Assembly: GCF_000003815.2 (NCBI RefSeq)
Contig: NC_049991.1
Location: forward strand, 20,400,235-20,464,234
From: Branchiostoma floridae
Taxonomy: Eukaryota > Chordata > Leptocardii > Amphioxiformes > Branchiostomatidae
Direction: 5' to 3'
DNA: 64,000 nt
How positions within the stretch are numbered: the first letter of the stretch is position 1; each line of letters begins with the position of its first letter. This document shows, piece after piece, positions 43,448 through 53,449 of the stretch. Position numbers and translations under genes: made by a program. Below the pieces are notes generated by a model that did not search any database, was not told the origin of the DNA, and saw nothing but the letters and a program-made list of their open reading frames with translations.

Positions 43448-46400
43448 ATCGACCGATTAAACAATCAATCATTCAGGCAATCAATAGATCGATTAGTAAA
43501 TGAAAAGATCTATAATTAACAAAAAGATCGACTGATCAATTAAAATATCGATTAATCAATCGACATCGATATACCAATTGATAAAACAATCTATCAGTAA
43601 ATCAATCGATCTATTGGTCGGTCGGCAAATAAATCAAACATTCGTTTAGTCAGTAAGTCAATAAATAAATACTAGTAAATCAACCAATCGATAAGATTCT
43701 GCTTTAGACTAATGTCATGGGTATGTGACGGTGACACAACATGTGATCAAACGTTTCAAATTGTGAAAGTCTAATTCTTTGTTCATAGTGCATAGCATGT
43801 ATCCGTAATACTCACATATGATATGATATGACTTGTTTTCTGACTGAATACAGGCCATGGTTAACAGTTTGGGAAACTATGAACAGTTCGACGTGATATG
43901 TAATATGCCTCCAGCGTTACGGCCTGTATGGCAAAATTAATTCCTTTGCTATCTTAAAGTATATGAAAAAATAACATCTCAAATTGTCTGTAAAATTCAT
44001 CAGCATTCAGGTGCAGCTAAACATACGAAGACGCATGCTTCCAATTACAGACTTCCAGACAGTCGCCACAGATGGAATCAATCTTACAATTAACCGTCTC
44101 CAAAAACACGAAATTCATCTGAGAATTAGGTTTAGCTGGAAGGAAGCTGGGAATGAAAACTCATTAGTACTGTAGTTGATTAACATTCAGTTATTGTAAC
44201 TGTATCTTTTTACAGCAAAACAGCAGAAACTCACACAATCTGTCCTTGCGACTGCAGCACAGCGTTAGACGAAAATGCGAAAAAATACAATGTCTAATAG
44301 AGGTCCAGTGTAGTTGGAATAGACTCTGGTTAGAAGTAAGAACTACAAAGTAAAAAAACAGCCCACGAGAGTAGTTTGACTTTTGACAAATGCAGAAAGA
44401 ATGATTTTCTGCCGTGTGTACGTTTAGACACAAGGTGGGAAAAAAGGGAAAAAAGAGAAGGGGCTTAGTTAGCCTCCATAGCAGGCTCTTTGGGGCCTTT
44501 CTTGGGCTCATAATACACTTTTGCTGGCCATTTCTATTTGTACTCGGTCGATGATTGCTGGCGTTTTCTGATTGCCGGCCTCCAAGTAGGCTAGGGCTTA
44601 GTTGTATTCTACAGAAAAATATATTCGCATACATATTCAAATACATGTACCAGAATGTAGTCTAGATTATAAATTGTTCTCTGTTAGTTATATTTTGACA
44701 TGCAACAGATCATGCCTAGTACCATGCCTAATGCCGAGACTGTTCATCAATAAACTAATTTACTACGTTTTTATCATGTCAAAAGCAATCACTGTGTCTA
44801 TTGGAAGCAGACAGCGCTCAGACGGTGCGTAATGCATGATGAAACACTAGTCAGACATCATTAGCGATCCACTTCAGAAATACCAAAGTGCTTTTGTAGT
44901 ATTATCCCAACAAGTTAATTTTAATTTGTATATTGTTTTCCGGGATAACGAGGTTCTTAAATCACAACCAAGACATGAACTCACAGCCGACGGTTCAGTG
45001 AACGTCCGTCACCTTTTCTCAGGCATGCTATCTAGTAATGTCCCAACCTGTTGAAATTAGCCAACCAGCTTATCTTCGGGGAGCCAACAGAAGGAAAGAG
45101 AAGAAGGGGCAGAATGCGTACAACCTTCATTAACAACCTTAAAAGAGACACACAAATCAGTAACATCTCCACAGCAGAGCTTCGCTCCCTCATGGAGGAC
45201 AAGTCTGAGTGGAGAAGAAGGATCCATTACGACCCGTGAAGGCATCCGTGAAGATGTCCACGTTCAAGGTTCAAGGTTGAAAGTATTCACAGTTACATAT
45301 CCGTTCAAATTGCATAAATACCTAGCCTGGGTACCATACGATTTCTACTCATTGCACTCGCCACCATAAAAAATCTTAGAACAGCGAGTGCAAGGAGCCC
45401 CGGTAGGAATCGAAAGGTAACCAGGATAATGAATGAGTAAGACAGCACCGGTGAAAATGAAAATGGATTGGTGTTCTTGTTGCCTTCTATAAACAATATA
45501 AATTTACATTAACGTTCTAATACGACAATCCCGTGTATGGAGAAGATTAAGGCGCCTACAGATTTAAAACATCAAAACGTAAACAAAACACCTGTAGACG
45601 GCCATGCACAAGAGTAGGGGGGATTTCTGAACCGTAGCAAAGTGGTATCTGACTGCTAACTAACGAAAAATGTTTTGTCCTCAGTGTAAGGACCGACAGC
45701 TTCACCTCTCTATTGCAATTGCGCTTCTCATACCATTTCTTGCCTTAGGAATGAATCATCTAATTGTCATGTACAGGCTATTCATCAACCAACGAGTGTG
45801 CTATACTTCAGAAGCTGTCTTTATAGTATATGTATAGAGTTTATTCATTGTTCAACGACTGTGCTATGTATCAGAAGCTGTCTGTATGCACAGTAGACAT
45901 AAGAACGCTGACACAAAGGTAGAATCCAAATTTAGAAACCATTTCAAAGTAATAAACATTCACACTCGTTTAAGTACTGGGCATGGATTCAGATATTTCC
46001 ATAATGATGGTAGGTCCACTGATGACGAATTGAATTGCCAAATTGCAGTTTTGAAATGCTGAATTGAATATAAGAAGTCAGGAATAGGAATGGTATTATT
46101 TATATCGTGTATTACGTATGTTTCGTGTCCATAAAACGCTATGGTATTAGCAGAGGCTGTGTTTTTGTTATATAAAATGTGGTTTGATCGTAAAATTGAA
46201 ACAGTAAAAACGTAATAAAGTTGTGTACAGCCCGTAATACTAATGACATCATCTCGTGATAAGAGAAAATAAACAGATGAGGTGGAAGGCATAGTGTATC
46301 TAATCAATCCAAAGACAGTCTAATGACGGATGTATGTGATTGAGAAATATTGATGCGTCCTATATGGGCCATCCGGGAGATCAGTGGGTTTTATTGACGT

Positions 46401-46511
46401 TGTCGACACTACAGGAGGATCATGGAGCGTAAAATAAAAGCTGTGCACCAAGACTAGGCTAGGTCGGCAAGAACTTAGGTTTTGGATTTGATCTATGACA
46501 CCCCCACCCCA

Positions 46512-46579
<68 letters not shown>

Positions 46580-47636
46580 ACAAACATGATACGCACGAAA
46601 GCGCGCACACTAACACATTTACATATATAAATGCACACATACATTACACACATACACCCTCAGACACACACACACAAATACATACACGAACGCGCGCGCA
46701 CACACAAGCAAACACACATGCAGACACTCACAAATACATACATACATACATACATTCAAAAATAAACACGCACAAGTACATACGTACATACTCTGCAATA
46801 GTCTGTGGCAGACTTTTCAAGTCATCTTTAAATCTTTACTTTACAGCGCCAGAACTTTCAGCACCTTGGGCAGTTCCAATAGCCTGGGCACCATCCGAGT
46901 AGAAGTTTGCTCCTGTCATATCTTCACTTCTGTATTGCATATAGTGTATGATAAATGTCTGAGCGAGACGCAACTGTATATAGTGTATAATGAATGTCAG
47001 AGCGAGAAGCGACTGTATATATTCAAATACAATTCAATCTCTACAACTGGATAAAAACGGATATTTATTTCCGGACGTTTCGAGTGACATCCATCACTCT
47101 TCTTCAGCTTTGCAATAATGAAGACTGTATATAGTATATAATCAACGCCGGAGCGAACTACTTTCCGGATGGTACCCAGGCTATAGTTCCATACCATGTA
47201 TCACAAACTCACCGTCCACCATATGGATCCCACGGATCCTACATCACACAATATTTCACACGAACACATACTATATCAAACACCATATCACACACTATCA
47301 CATACACACACACACAGACACACACACACACTCAAACACACACACACTACATAAAACACCATATCACACACTATATCTCACAAACACTATACCCACCGTA
47401 TCACACACACTTTACCCATGTGGTGTAAACTCTGTCCACTCACCGTCCACCATGCGAATCCCTATTACAGCATCCAGGTTCAGGACTCGGTAGTTCCGTT
47501 CGCAGTAGTCCAGGACCCTCCCCAGCGCACCTAGCGCGTCCCGAAGACTCGGTTCTGGCTCCTTGCCCCGATCCTCGCTACTCGTTACAGGGGAGGCGAT
47601 CATAGTACACAGCAGAAGCAGCAACTGTAGTCTCAT
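37097..47636 (-). CDS. C16orf89: C16orf89 homolog (UPF0764/DUF4735), copy B, complete (7 exons, 349 aa)
   Basis: Exons in transcript order: 47636-47444, 43400-43245, 41641-41488, 39163-39052, 38396-38234, 37760-37602, 37209-37097. All are GT-AG with consistent phases (1,1,2,0,1,1). The protein starts MRLQLLLLLCTMIASPVTSS, a clear signal peptide, then LNLDAVIGIRMVDG, matching the NLDG-IG-R motif of C16orf89. It continues QLTVL, LSPILQPGFW, SDACLTELLGTG, LTHELFYLE, YCANILREARG, DLFMEQ, SSWLSAILSWQSPSGCFG, RVRRRERK and YVRYILEYY. A secreted protein; the vertebrate homolog is reported in thyroid and its biochemical function is unknown. Slightly shorter than the human protein (about 400 aa). Its introns hold degenerate copies of its own exon 3. 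Confidence 0.92.
37602..37760 (-). CDS. C16orf89: Gene B exon 6
   Basis: 159 nt, acceptor TTTTAG, donor GTATTT. It encodes ALLCGLVGYRDFF, SSWLSAILSWQSPSGCFG and RVRRRERKLS. It was found by homology to gene A exon 6; it has no start codon in its frame. Confidence 0.88.
37914..38049. mobile_element. MITE, ACTCTCCAAGCAGAG family, in gene B intron 6
   Basis: The left end ACTCTCCAAGCAGAG is the exact reverse complement of the right end CTCTGCTTGGAGAGT. The interior has GCTCCGACTG on the left against CAGCCGGAGC on the right. It lies in the intron between exons 5 and 6. Confidence 0.75.
38234..38396 (-). CDS. C16orf89: Gene B exon 5
   Basis: 163 nt, acceptor CCCCAG, donor GTAACG. It encodes AGCAHELAIHAAES, YCANILREARG and DLFMEQ. 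It is notably GC-rich compared with its flanks. Confidence 0.9.
38453..38611. mobile_element. MITE, CTCCAAGCAGA-CC family, in gene B intron 4
   Basis: TCTCCATGCAGACCC on the left faces GGGTCTGCTTGGAGA on the right. The interior GTATCAAAGCT and AGCTTTGATACTATCT are also inverted. Close relatives are at 57111-57279 and 62785-62953. Confidence 0.72.
39052..39163 (-). CDS. C16orf89: Gene B exon 4
   Basis: 112 nt, acceptor CCTAG, donor GTCAGT. It encodes SKASCSISPSCWNLMTSPGY and LTHELFYLEIGEQ. It ends four codons later than in gene A. Confidence 0.88.
39895..40155 (+). mobile_element. LINE 3' end (ORF2 C-terminus and (CATTGT)n tail)
   Basis: The frame to the TAA at 40047 encodes LTKGNLFKYLMSSSNYDI then LCKFVHACFKKREEA, the usual extreme C-terminus of CR1/L2-like ORF2 proteins. 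GGGCATGAATATGCAATAAA and (CATTGT)n follow. It lies antisense in gene B intron 3. Confidence 0.6.
41488..41641 (-). CDS. C16orf89: Gene B exon 3
   Basis: 154 nt, acceptor TTACAG, donor GTCAGT. It encodes LSPILQPGFWMIDSRSKTTD through LTELLGTG. Its 5' two thirds are tandemly duplicated upstream. Confidence 0.9.
41542..41846 (-). repeat. Tandem 129-bp duplication carrying gene B exon 3
   Basis: Unit 1 (41542-41670) contains the working exon 3 and its acceptor. Unit 2 (41671-41799) repeats it; unit 3 (41800-41846) is partial. GTGTCACGTG/GTATCACGTG marks each start at exactly 129-bp spacing. In unit 2 the frame is still open (LSPILQLGLWVIDSRSMTT) but the acceptor AG has become AC. Confidence 0.9.
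43245..43400 (-). CDS. C16orf89: Gene B exon 2
   Basis: 156 nt, acceptor CTCCAG, donor GTAAGT. It encodes QLTVLSRRIEAGQLPADPSQ through NDPDYYK. An (AATC)n run begins 13 bp upstream of the acceptor and replaces the usual pyrimidine tract. Confidence 0.9.
43413..43690. repeat. (AATC)n microsatellite, degenerating distally
   Basis: A pure AATC run to about 43450, then ATCGAT/CAAT-rich degenerate sequence. It abuts the exon 2 acceptor of gene B. Confidence 0.9.
45051..45239 (+). mobile_element. LINE ORF2 C-terminal fragment in gene B intron 1
   Basis: It encodes GKRRRGRMRTTFINNLKRD then STAELRSLMEDKSEWRRRI and a stop. The R-RGR---TF-NNLK-D and DK-EWR motifs are typical of RTE-like reverse-transcriptase tails. 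No other part of the element is recognised. Confidence 0.6.
45323..45428. mobile_element. Small MITE with TAGCCTGGGTACCAT ends
   Basis: TAGCCTGGGTACCATACGAT and GAATCGAAAGGTAACCAGGA are imperfect inverted repeats, as are inner CATTGCACTCG and CGAGTGCAAGG. The TIR core is shared with 46868-47192. Confidence 0.55.
46514..46577. repeat. (CA)n microsatellite
   Basis: A pure CA run of 64 bp, followed to about 46780 by CA-rich and (CATA)n sequence. CA-rich tracts recur at 47280-47410. Confidence 0.95.
46868..47192. mobile_element. MITE with AGCCTGGG-ACCATCCG ends
   Basis: AGTTCCAATAGCCTGGGCAC at 46873 and GATGGTACCCAGGCTATAGT at 47169 form the terminal inverted repeats. The interior holds GTATATAGTGTATAATGAAT-type repeats and GGACGTTTCGAGTGACATCC. 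Confidence 0.55.
47444..47636 (-). CDS. C16orf89: Gene B exon 1 (signal peptide)
   Basis: 193 nt coding, donor GTGAGT, phase 1 out. It carries the start ATG, a hydrophobic signal segment and the LNLDAVIGIRMVDG block. A splice-acceptor-like TTTCAG lies 20 bp before the ATG, so an upstream noncoding exon is possible. Confidence 0.9.
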
Positions 47637-47756
47637 GTTGGTCGGTTTTGTTGTACCTGAAATGGTAGTGATATTAGTTGTTTAGCAGCATGTATACTAT
47701 AGGTGGGAATTCAAGAACGTAGAATCAAATCTATGTATTATCACAGTAGGTGAGGA

Positions 47757-47845
47757 CTAGCTACACGTTACAGGGGAGGCGACGATAGTGCACAGCAGAA
47801 GCAGCAGCTGTAGGCTCATGTTGATTGGTTTTGTTGTACCTGAAA
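47757..47845 (-). pseudogene. Duplicated signal-peptide exon of gene B
   Basis: It repeats 47573-47665, about 184 bp upstream of the real exon 1. It includes the TTTCAG acceptor-like site, the leader and the ATG. Its frame reads MSLQLLLLLCTIVASPVTCS then TAG. It is therefore a 20-codon frame ending where the signal peptide would end. It may be a remnant of a third paralog, or part of the gene B leader. Confidence 0.7.
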
Positions 47846-49600
47846 TAATATTATTGAATTAAATGAATCACTCATTTTAGATGACTATCCAGAACCCGAT
47901 GGTCATGACACAAAAATAGAAAAACAAACATCATATGTATGTACAATGTTATCACTGTCAATGCAGGCTAGAAGTCCGGGTTATAACTAACGTTATATAT
48001 AGAATATGCCAAATAGCAGTTACTCAAGCAACTGGATATGATTTTCATAAATCATATGCAAAGTCATATCCAGCTGCTTGAGAGCGTTGTTACTGGTTCA
48101 ATGTACAAAATTTACCGTGTACATGTAGTTCATACGTATAGGGATATTTAACGGTGAACCACGACGTTTCGTGCAAAATTACCGATACCATTTTCAGTAG
48201 CATAGGAGCGAGGTGAACAACAACAGAAAATTCAAATCCACCAGTTTATAGGCAGTTCCTTACCACTGTGCAACACACACACTGGTTGGTATCTCAAACG
48301 TTGTTACAAGTCCCAAGACTTTAGCTAAATCCACCTCGTGTTGAAGCATCAAGATTCAATCAACACGCAATCGCACGCATCTTCTTTTGTTTGCTACCCA
48401 AGGTCGCAAAGCTCTTTGTAGCGAAAGTAATCTAGTTCTTACTAGTACCAATTTCCGTGTGGCTCAAGTCATTAGATCGGTTTCGCTGTCGATACAATGT
48501 GTCTCTTTTGACAAGCGAACCCTTATCAACAGGCCGGTAATTAGAAAAAAATCGATGAAACTGTGAGTTAACAAAGACTCCCAATTCCCAGCCGTTAATG
48601 AAACTGCGAGCTGTGAAAGGAGACATCTTTCTGGCCTAGTGGTATGTGATAGTCTTCAAGCAGCCGAACCAGCTGGATGACAAAAGAGAAGAATTTGGCC
48701 AAATAGGGACAAATAAGATGCCATGAGATCTCAGTCAGTCTTTTTCAGTCTTTTTCAGTCTTTTTCATCTATCCAGCTATCACCGGCCGGCCGGTGTACA
48801 ATAATGTTTACCACTGTTCATTGCTACATGCGCATGCATATCCCTATCTCTGTTTCTACAACGAACTTGCAATTAGCTTTCGGGCATGAATTTGCAAATA
48901 AACTTTCTATTATCAATTCGTTAAGACGCTGTTATAACAAATCTATCTCTATGAAGAATAAATATGTAATGAAATCAAACTATTAATGAAGAATATCGAG
49001 CATATCTGTCTGCCTAGGGCCAAGTTAGGCACATATACACCACCTAATGTCATGAGGAAGCTATTGTCATCTCTAAAGGTAAACTCAAAGCAGACACGCA
49101 GACGCTGGAAGCCAAAATCATGCAACTAGGGAGGTCCTTTTTAATTGTTCTATCAGAAAAAATTTAGCTAGCTAATTCTCTAACGTAACCCCAATTGTTG
49201 TCGGGTGACAAAGAATATTCTTATATAATTACGTCCGTGCTTGGGACGTCATAAGGGGTAGACAATAACATCGTCAGATCGTTAATCTTTCACAAGTTTG
49301 CCCGCCCAAAGAGGCATAAAGAGCAGAGCGACCCGATCAAGGATGTAACTATAGCACACCTCTGGGCATCCGTCCAACGTGTGAGACGATGGCAGCTCTC
49401 TATAGATTACCATTTACACATGTTCATATTGCATACACAGTAAACTGCCGTATGGCGCAATATACCGGTTTTTCTTACATACGAGTAGCCAGCTTTTGGC
49501 CTTCTAATAAAAAAGAGAATTGTCCTAGGTACGAGGAAGTTCACAGAAGATCACCAAAAGATCATCCAAACGACACATCAACACACACAACAACATCATC
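47846..49600. other. Upstream flank of gene B
   Basis: Presumably it holds the gene B promoter. No clear TATA/CCAAT arrangement was identified. A CAAATAGCAGTTACTC-type inverted repeat lies near 48010-48085 and a (CAGTCTTTTT)3 run near 48736-48766. Confidence 0.35.
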
Positions 49601-49659
49601 CAAATACCAGAGTACAACACGTGGTTGTGTACAAAGAGAATCTAGAACACGAGATATCA

Positions 49660-52030
49660 AAAATGGAAGTTTCGCTGCAGTACCTTAGCAAGCCGCTAGG
49701 CGGCCCATCATCGATTGTAACCTTTGTTTTCCTGACCCCTACCCACCTATCAAATATAATCAGGATCCATCCAAGACTTCTCGAGATGCTGTTAGCACAC
49801 AGACAGGCAGACAAACACGCTCAAAGCATAACTTTCTGGAGAAGGTAATACCTTTAACTTCCCAAGTGAGTCTTCCTCTGTCGGCTTCTTGCTCCGTGCG
49901 CTCAGTTTCTCAAGAAGCGAAATACTCACTGTGTGAACTGCTATAAATAATAACCACCCCTCGGCGGTTACAGTTACGCATGGCAAATGACGCAGGTTCG
50001 AAATAGGACGAGTCACGGGACAGGTGTCCGGTAACGTTACGGTCTGTTTTCACAGTCACGTGACCGTGCACGCGCTATGTCTGCGCTCTTACCCTCCCCC
50101 CTCCCCCTTTCCCTATGGCAGATCAGCGACCGATATAACACCAGAATGTTATAGAATATTTTGCCATGCATCTATGATTTGTTATTGTACTATTTATTGA
50201 TTAGTTATTGCCCTGTCAGATAGGTTCATTCATGTTACTTGCTACTTTTCCTTATTGTTAATCATCTAATTTTTGTTACTCAATTACTTTTTGATATGAT
50301 TTGTTTCTCATTTCAATTATTTCATTTGAATTGTGTTCAGTAGTTGTTAGGAGGAGGGCTCTTTTTTGGCTTCTCCCTTGCTCCCGCACGATTTTTATGT
50401 ATCATTTATCTTTACTACATGTATTTACTTTCTATATGTGCAAATAAAAAATCAATCAATCAGAACAGAACACCAGATATCAAAACTTATGTTCCACTGC
50501 AGTACCATAGAACGCCCATAGGGGTCCCTAAACCTAATCCTTTCGAGGTACCATCAAGACCTACCCACATGCTGAACATCAATTCGATCCATTCAAGCGT
50601 TAATGAGTTATCGTGTTCACAGACACAAACACGAACTCTACTGAAAATATAACCTTCTTGTCAACAGTAATTAAGTCAACCATGGAAGCAAATCTTCGTA
50701 ACGCTTTAGGGTTATTTAAAGACCTTTTCGTCTCAGAGTTCCCTCCCCCATCTACCGAACCGACTCGCGCTTACGGAGCGTGAGCGTGTATCAAATGTAG
50801 GGGGCGCTTCGGGTCATCGGTGGACGATCCGCTAATTCTCGCCGGGAGCAGCACTCGAAATGAGAACCCAGTTTCCAGTCTGGGATTGATGTGTTCAGAA
50901 ATTCCTATAACCCAGAACTGTTGTAGAGTGGAATTTGTTATCACCAAGCACAGTATGGGAATCCTAACCGGATAGTTCAAAGAGAATTTGCAGATAGATG
51001 TGCAAATGTTAGGTGTCATGGGTCGTTCAATGTAATATATTAATAAACCAGCTGCTGCCGCACCGCGTGACTGCGAAGCTAGTGTGTTACACCGAAGGGC
51101 GATTATACCGGCTATATAGATATAGATAGAACACCAATGCACCGCAAAGGAAACCAAAAATTTGATTAACCAATGTTCTACCATACCAGTCTGATTTTGA
51201 GCACCTGCAATTTACTTGTTTACGAATGATGAAAATTCTTATATTCGCCAGAGTTTTTTTTAACTATCACGTTTTGTGTTTTTCTTCTTTTGATATTGTT
51301 ATGCTTTGCTGGTCAGTATTTCTTTAGCTTTCAATTTTACTTTTATGTAATGTCCTTTTTTAATGACGATATGAACATACTTTTGCATGTAGCTATGCAC
51401 TTGGTGTATAGTCCTCTTGATATCGTTGTGCTTTGCTGGTCTTTATTTCTGTCAAGTTTTACCTTTGTGTAATATGATGCCCTTTGTTTCGATGACGATA
51501 CGAACATATTTTTTAGCTACGCGCTTGATGTGCTGACGTCATCTCGCATTGTTATTAACCTTTTAATTTAAAAACTGTGCCGTGTGTGACGTCAGTGAAA
51601 TCACGAGGGCAATTTGGCGACAAAAACACAAAGGCGCCACAGTAAAATGCCACAAACGTAGCGAAGTCCGAAAAGCTACCCTCTTTTGTTTCGGGTTCTT
51701 CAACGGACTTCTACATGGAGGCGGATTGTGGGCGTCTGTAAGGGCGCGGTCACATCGGTTTTGATGTTTGGATTTTCAAGCAAGCCGTGACAGAACTAAC
51801 CACCGGCATGGATCCAAAGCAGTATTTTGTGTACCAAGACAGTCGAACTTTGCAGGGGCGATCGTACGACGCTACATTACCTTAGAAAGCCGCTAGGGGG
51901 CCCATTATCGAACTTCGTTTTCCCGAACCCTACACACCTACCAAATATCATCAGCATCTATCCAAGGCTTCTCAAGTTATCCTGTTCACAGACAGGCACG
52001 CATGCACACAGGCGATCACACCGAAAACAC
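49660..52030 (+). repeat. Three copies of a dispersed repeat (CTGCAGTACCTTAG-AGCCGCTAG)
   Basis: Copies at about 49668-49810, 50488-50655 and 51865-52020 share TACCTTAG-AAGCCGCTAGG, CCTACC-A-CTA-CAAAT and CAGACAG-CA in order. They look like 3' ends of one retroelement family. The class is not assigned. Confidence 0.55.
51285..51535. repeat. Two tandem units of ~130 bp
   Basis: TGATATTGTTATGCTTTGCT at 51291 and TGATATCGTTGTGCTTTGCT at 51419 start two copies. Both contain CTTT-TTT-ATGACGATA-GAACATA. Confidence 0.7.
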
Positions 52031-52088
52031 ATTCAAACATCTTAAGGTGGATTCACACATATTCCGTAAGTCTGTTTGAGGAATTCCT

Positions 52089-52281
52089 AGCCTCTACCAG
52101 CCTCCAAGGGTCGCTGGAAAATGGTAGAAATTGTAGAAGTATAGTCACATAACATTCCAGACGAGTTAAGCTGTCAGATGAGTGTGGTTTGCAAACAACT
52201 TACTTTGCTGGCATGTTATCTGGCTATATTTGTCCAATTTCTATTACTTTTTCCAGCGCCCTGTAGAGCCTGGTAGAGGCT
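52089..52281. mobile_element. MITE with AGCCTCTACCAG ends
   Basis: AGCCTCTACCAGCCTCCAAG and GAGCCTGGTAGAGGCT are terminal inverted repeats, extended by inner GGAAAATGGTAGAAATTG and CAATTTCTATTACTTTTTCC. A relative is at about 60350-60500. Confidence 0.7.
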
Positions 52282-53032
52282 AAGACCTCAAATGGATTTT
52301 AATATATACGCACGTGTCATCTTACCTTAAGCAAAGGTAATAAAATTTAACAGTATCCTGTGGTAGTCGGTGAAAGATTTATTTGCGGTGTAAATTCTTC
52401 CTCCAGTACACCACATTTGATATGTGCGCCATGGGTGCTATCAAACATTGTTGGAGCCGTGCAAGTGGGTCTTATTAATCACAGCCGGCCGTGTAGGCAT
52501 CCGTGAGGGTTTGGTAGTTTTGTCTATCTATTTCACAAAAGCAAACTTTCATGTGCAGGATATGGCAGTGCCTTCCTGAATTGAGTGAATTTGTTAGAAC
52601 AGGCGTCACATACAAATAAATGAACATACAAATGTAAATTTTTTTTCAGATATTTGGCGAGTAAAAAGCAGAAACCTATTATTACTATTAAGTCACTGAG
52701 ACGGAGAGGAACCAAGGTTAACGGCATACCCTTTAGCAGATTGTTTTAGCGGCACTGTTGCCCGTAGATTTGTACAAAATTGATAATTGGGTGGGCTGAA
52801 TCACAATCGGCTCGGTGGGCGTCACACCACCGTAAGGGAAAGTCGTGTAAAGTGCCTTTCCCAATGAAACAACGTCGAACAGAATCCAAAATAATAAAGG
52901 AAAATCCATTTTATTCCTATTTTTTCGACGTGATAATCAGAAAACGAAGTCTGAATTTCTTTGAAAATCAAGTCATTTTGGATTGGAATGCAATATTTGA
53001 AGAGACTCAAGTCCCAGGAATATTGACTTGTG

Positions 53033-53425
53033 GGGGCGATTGCCCCGTACAAAGTCTGAATTGTCCAGTCATCTCGTCTTGATTTCATCAGAGTGAAGAA
53101 GACTTGGGGGCGATCGCCCTGTCAGGACTTGGGGGCGATCGCCCTGTCAGGACTTGGGGGGCGATCGCCCTGTAGCTTTCATGACTTGGTGGCGATCGCC
53201 CTGTCAGTGCTTGGGGCGATCGCCCTGTGATCAGTACTTGGGGGGCGATTGCCCTGTCAGTGCTTGGGGGCGATCGCCCTGCCAGGGCTTGGGGGCGATC
53301 GCCCTGTCAGGATTTGGGGGCGATCGCCCTGTCAGGATTTGGGGGCGATCGCCCTGTCAGTCCTTGCAGTACCTGGGGGCGATCGCCCTGACAGGACAAT
53401 CGCCCGTGGTGGGCCAGTATGGGGC
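53033..53425. repeat. Minisatellite of the palindrome GGGCGATCGCCC
   Basis: Ten perfect GCGATCGC cores plus three variants occur in units of about 25-31 bp of the form GACTTGGGGGCGATCGCCCT then GTCAG. Each core is a 12-bp perfect palindrome. Both strands have short open frames, but these shift with unit length. Confidence 0.93.
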
Positions 53426-53449
53426 GACTGCCCCTACTAGGGAAAATAA

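Noticed and set aside
44191-44646. A 151-codon minus-strand frame inside gene B intron 1
   Set aside because: No recognisable domain or splice context; probably a chance frame in intronic sequence.
46495-46902. Threonine/histidine-rich frame
   Set aside because: It is a translation of the (CA)n microsatellite.
53033-53425. A CRISPR array or cyanobacterial contamination (HIP1-like GCGATCGC)
   Set aside because: Spacers are not unique and are too short, units vary in length, and the surrounding sequence is continuous eukaryotic repeat DNA.
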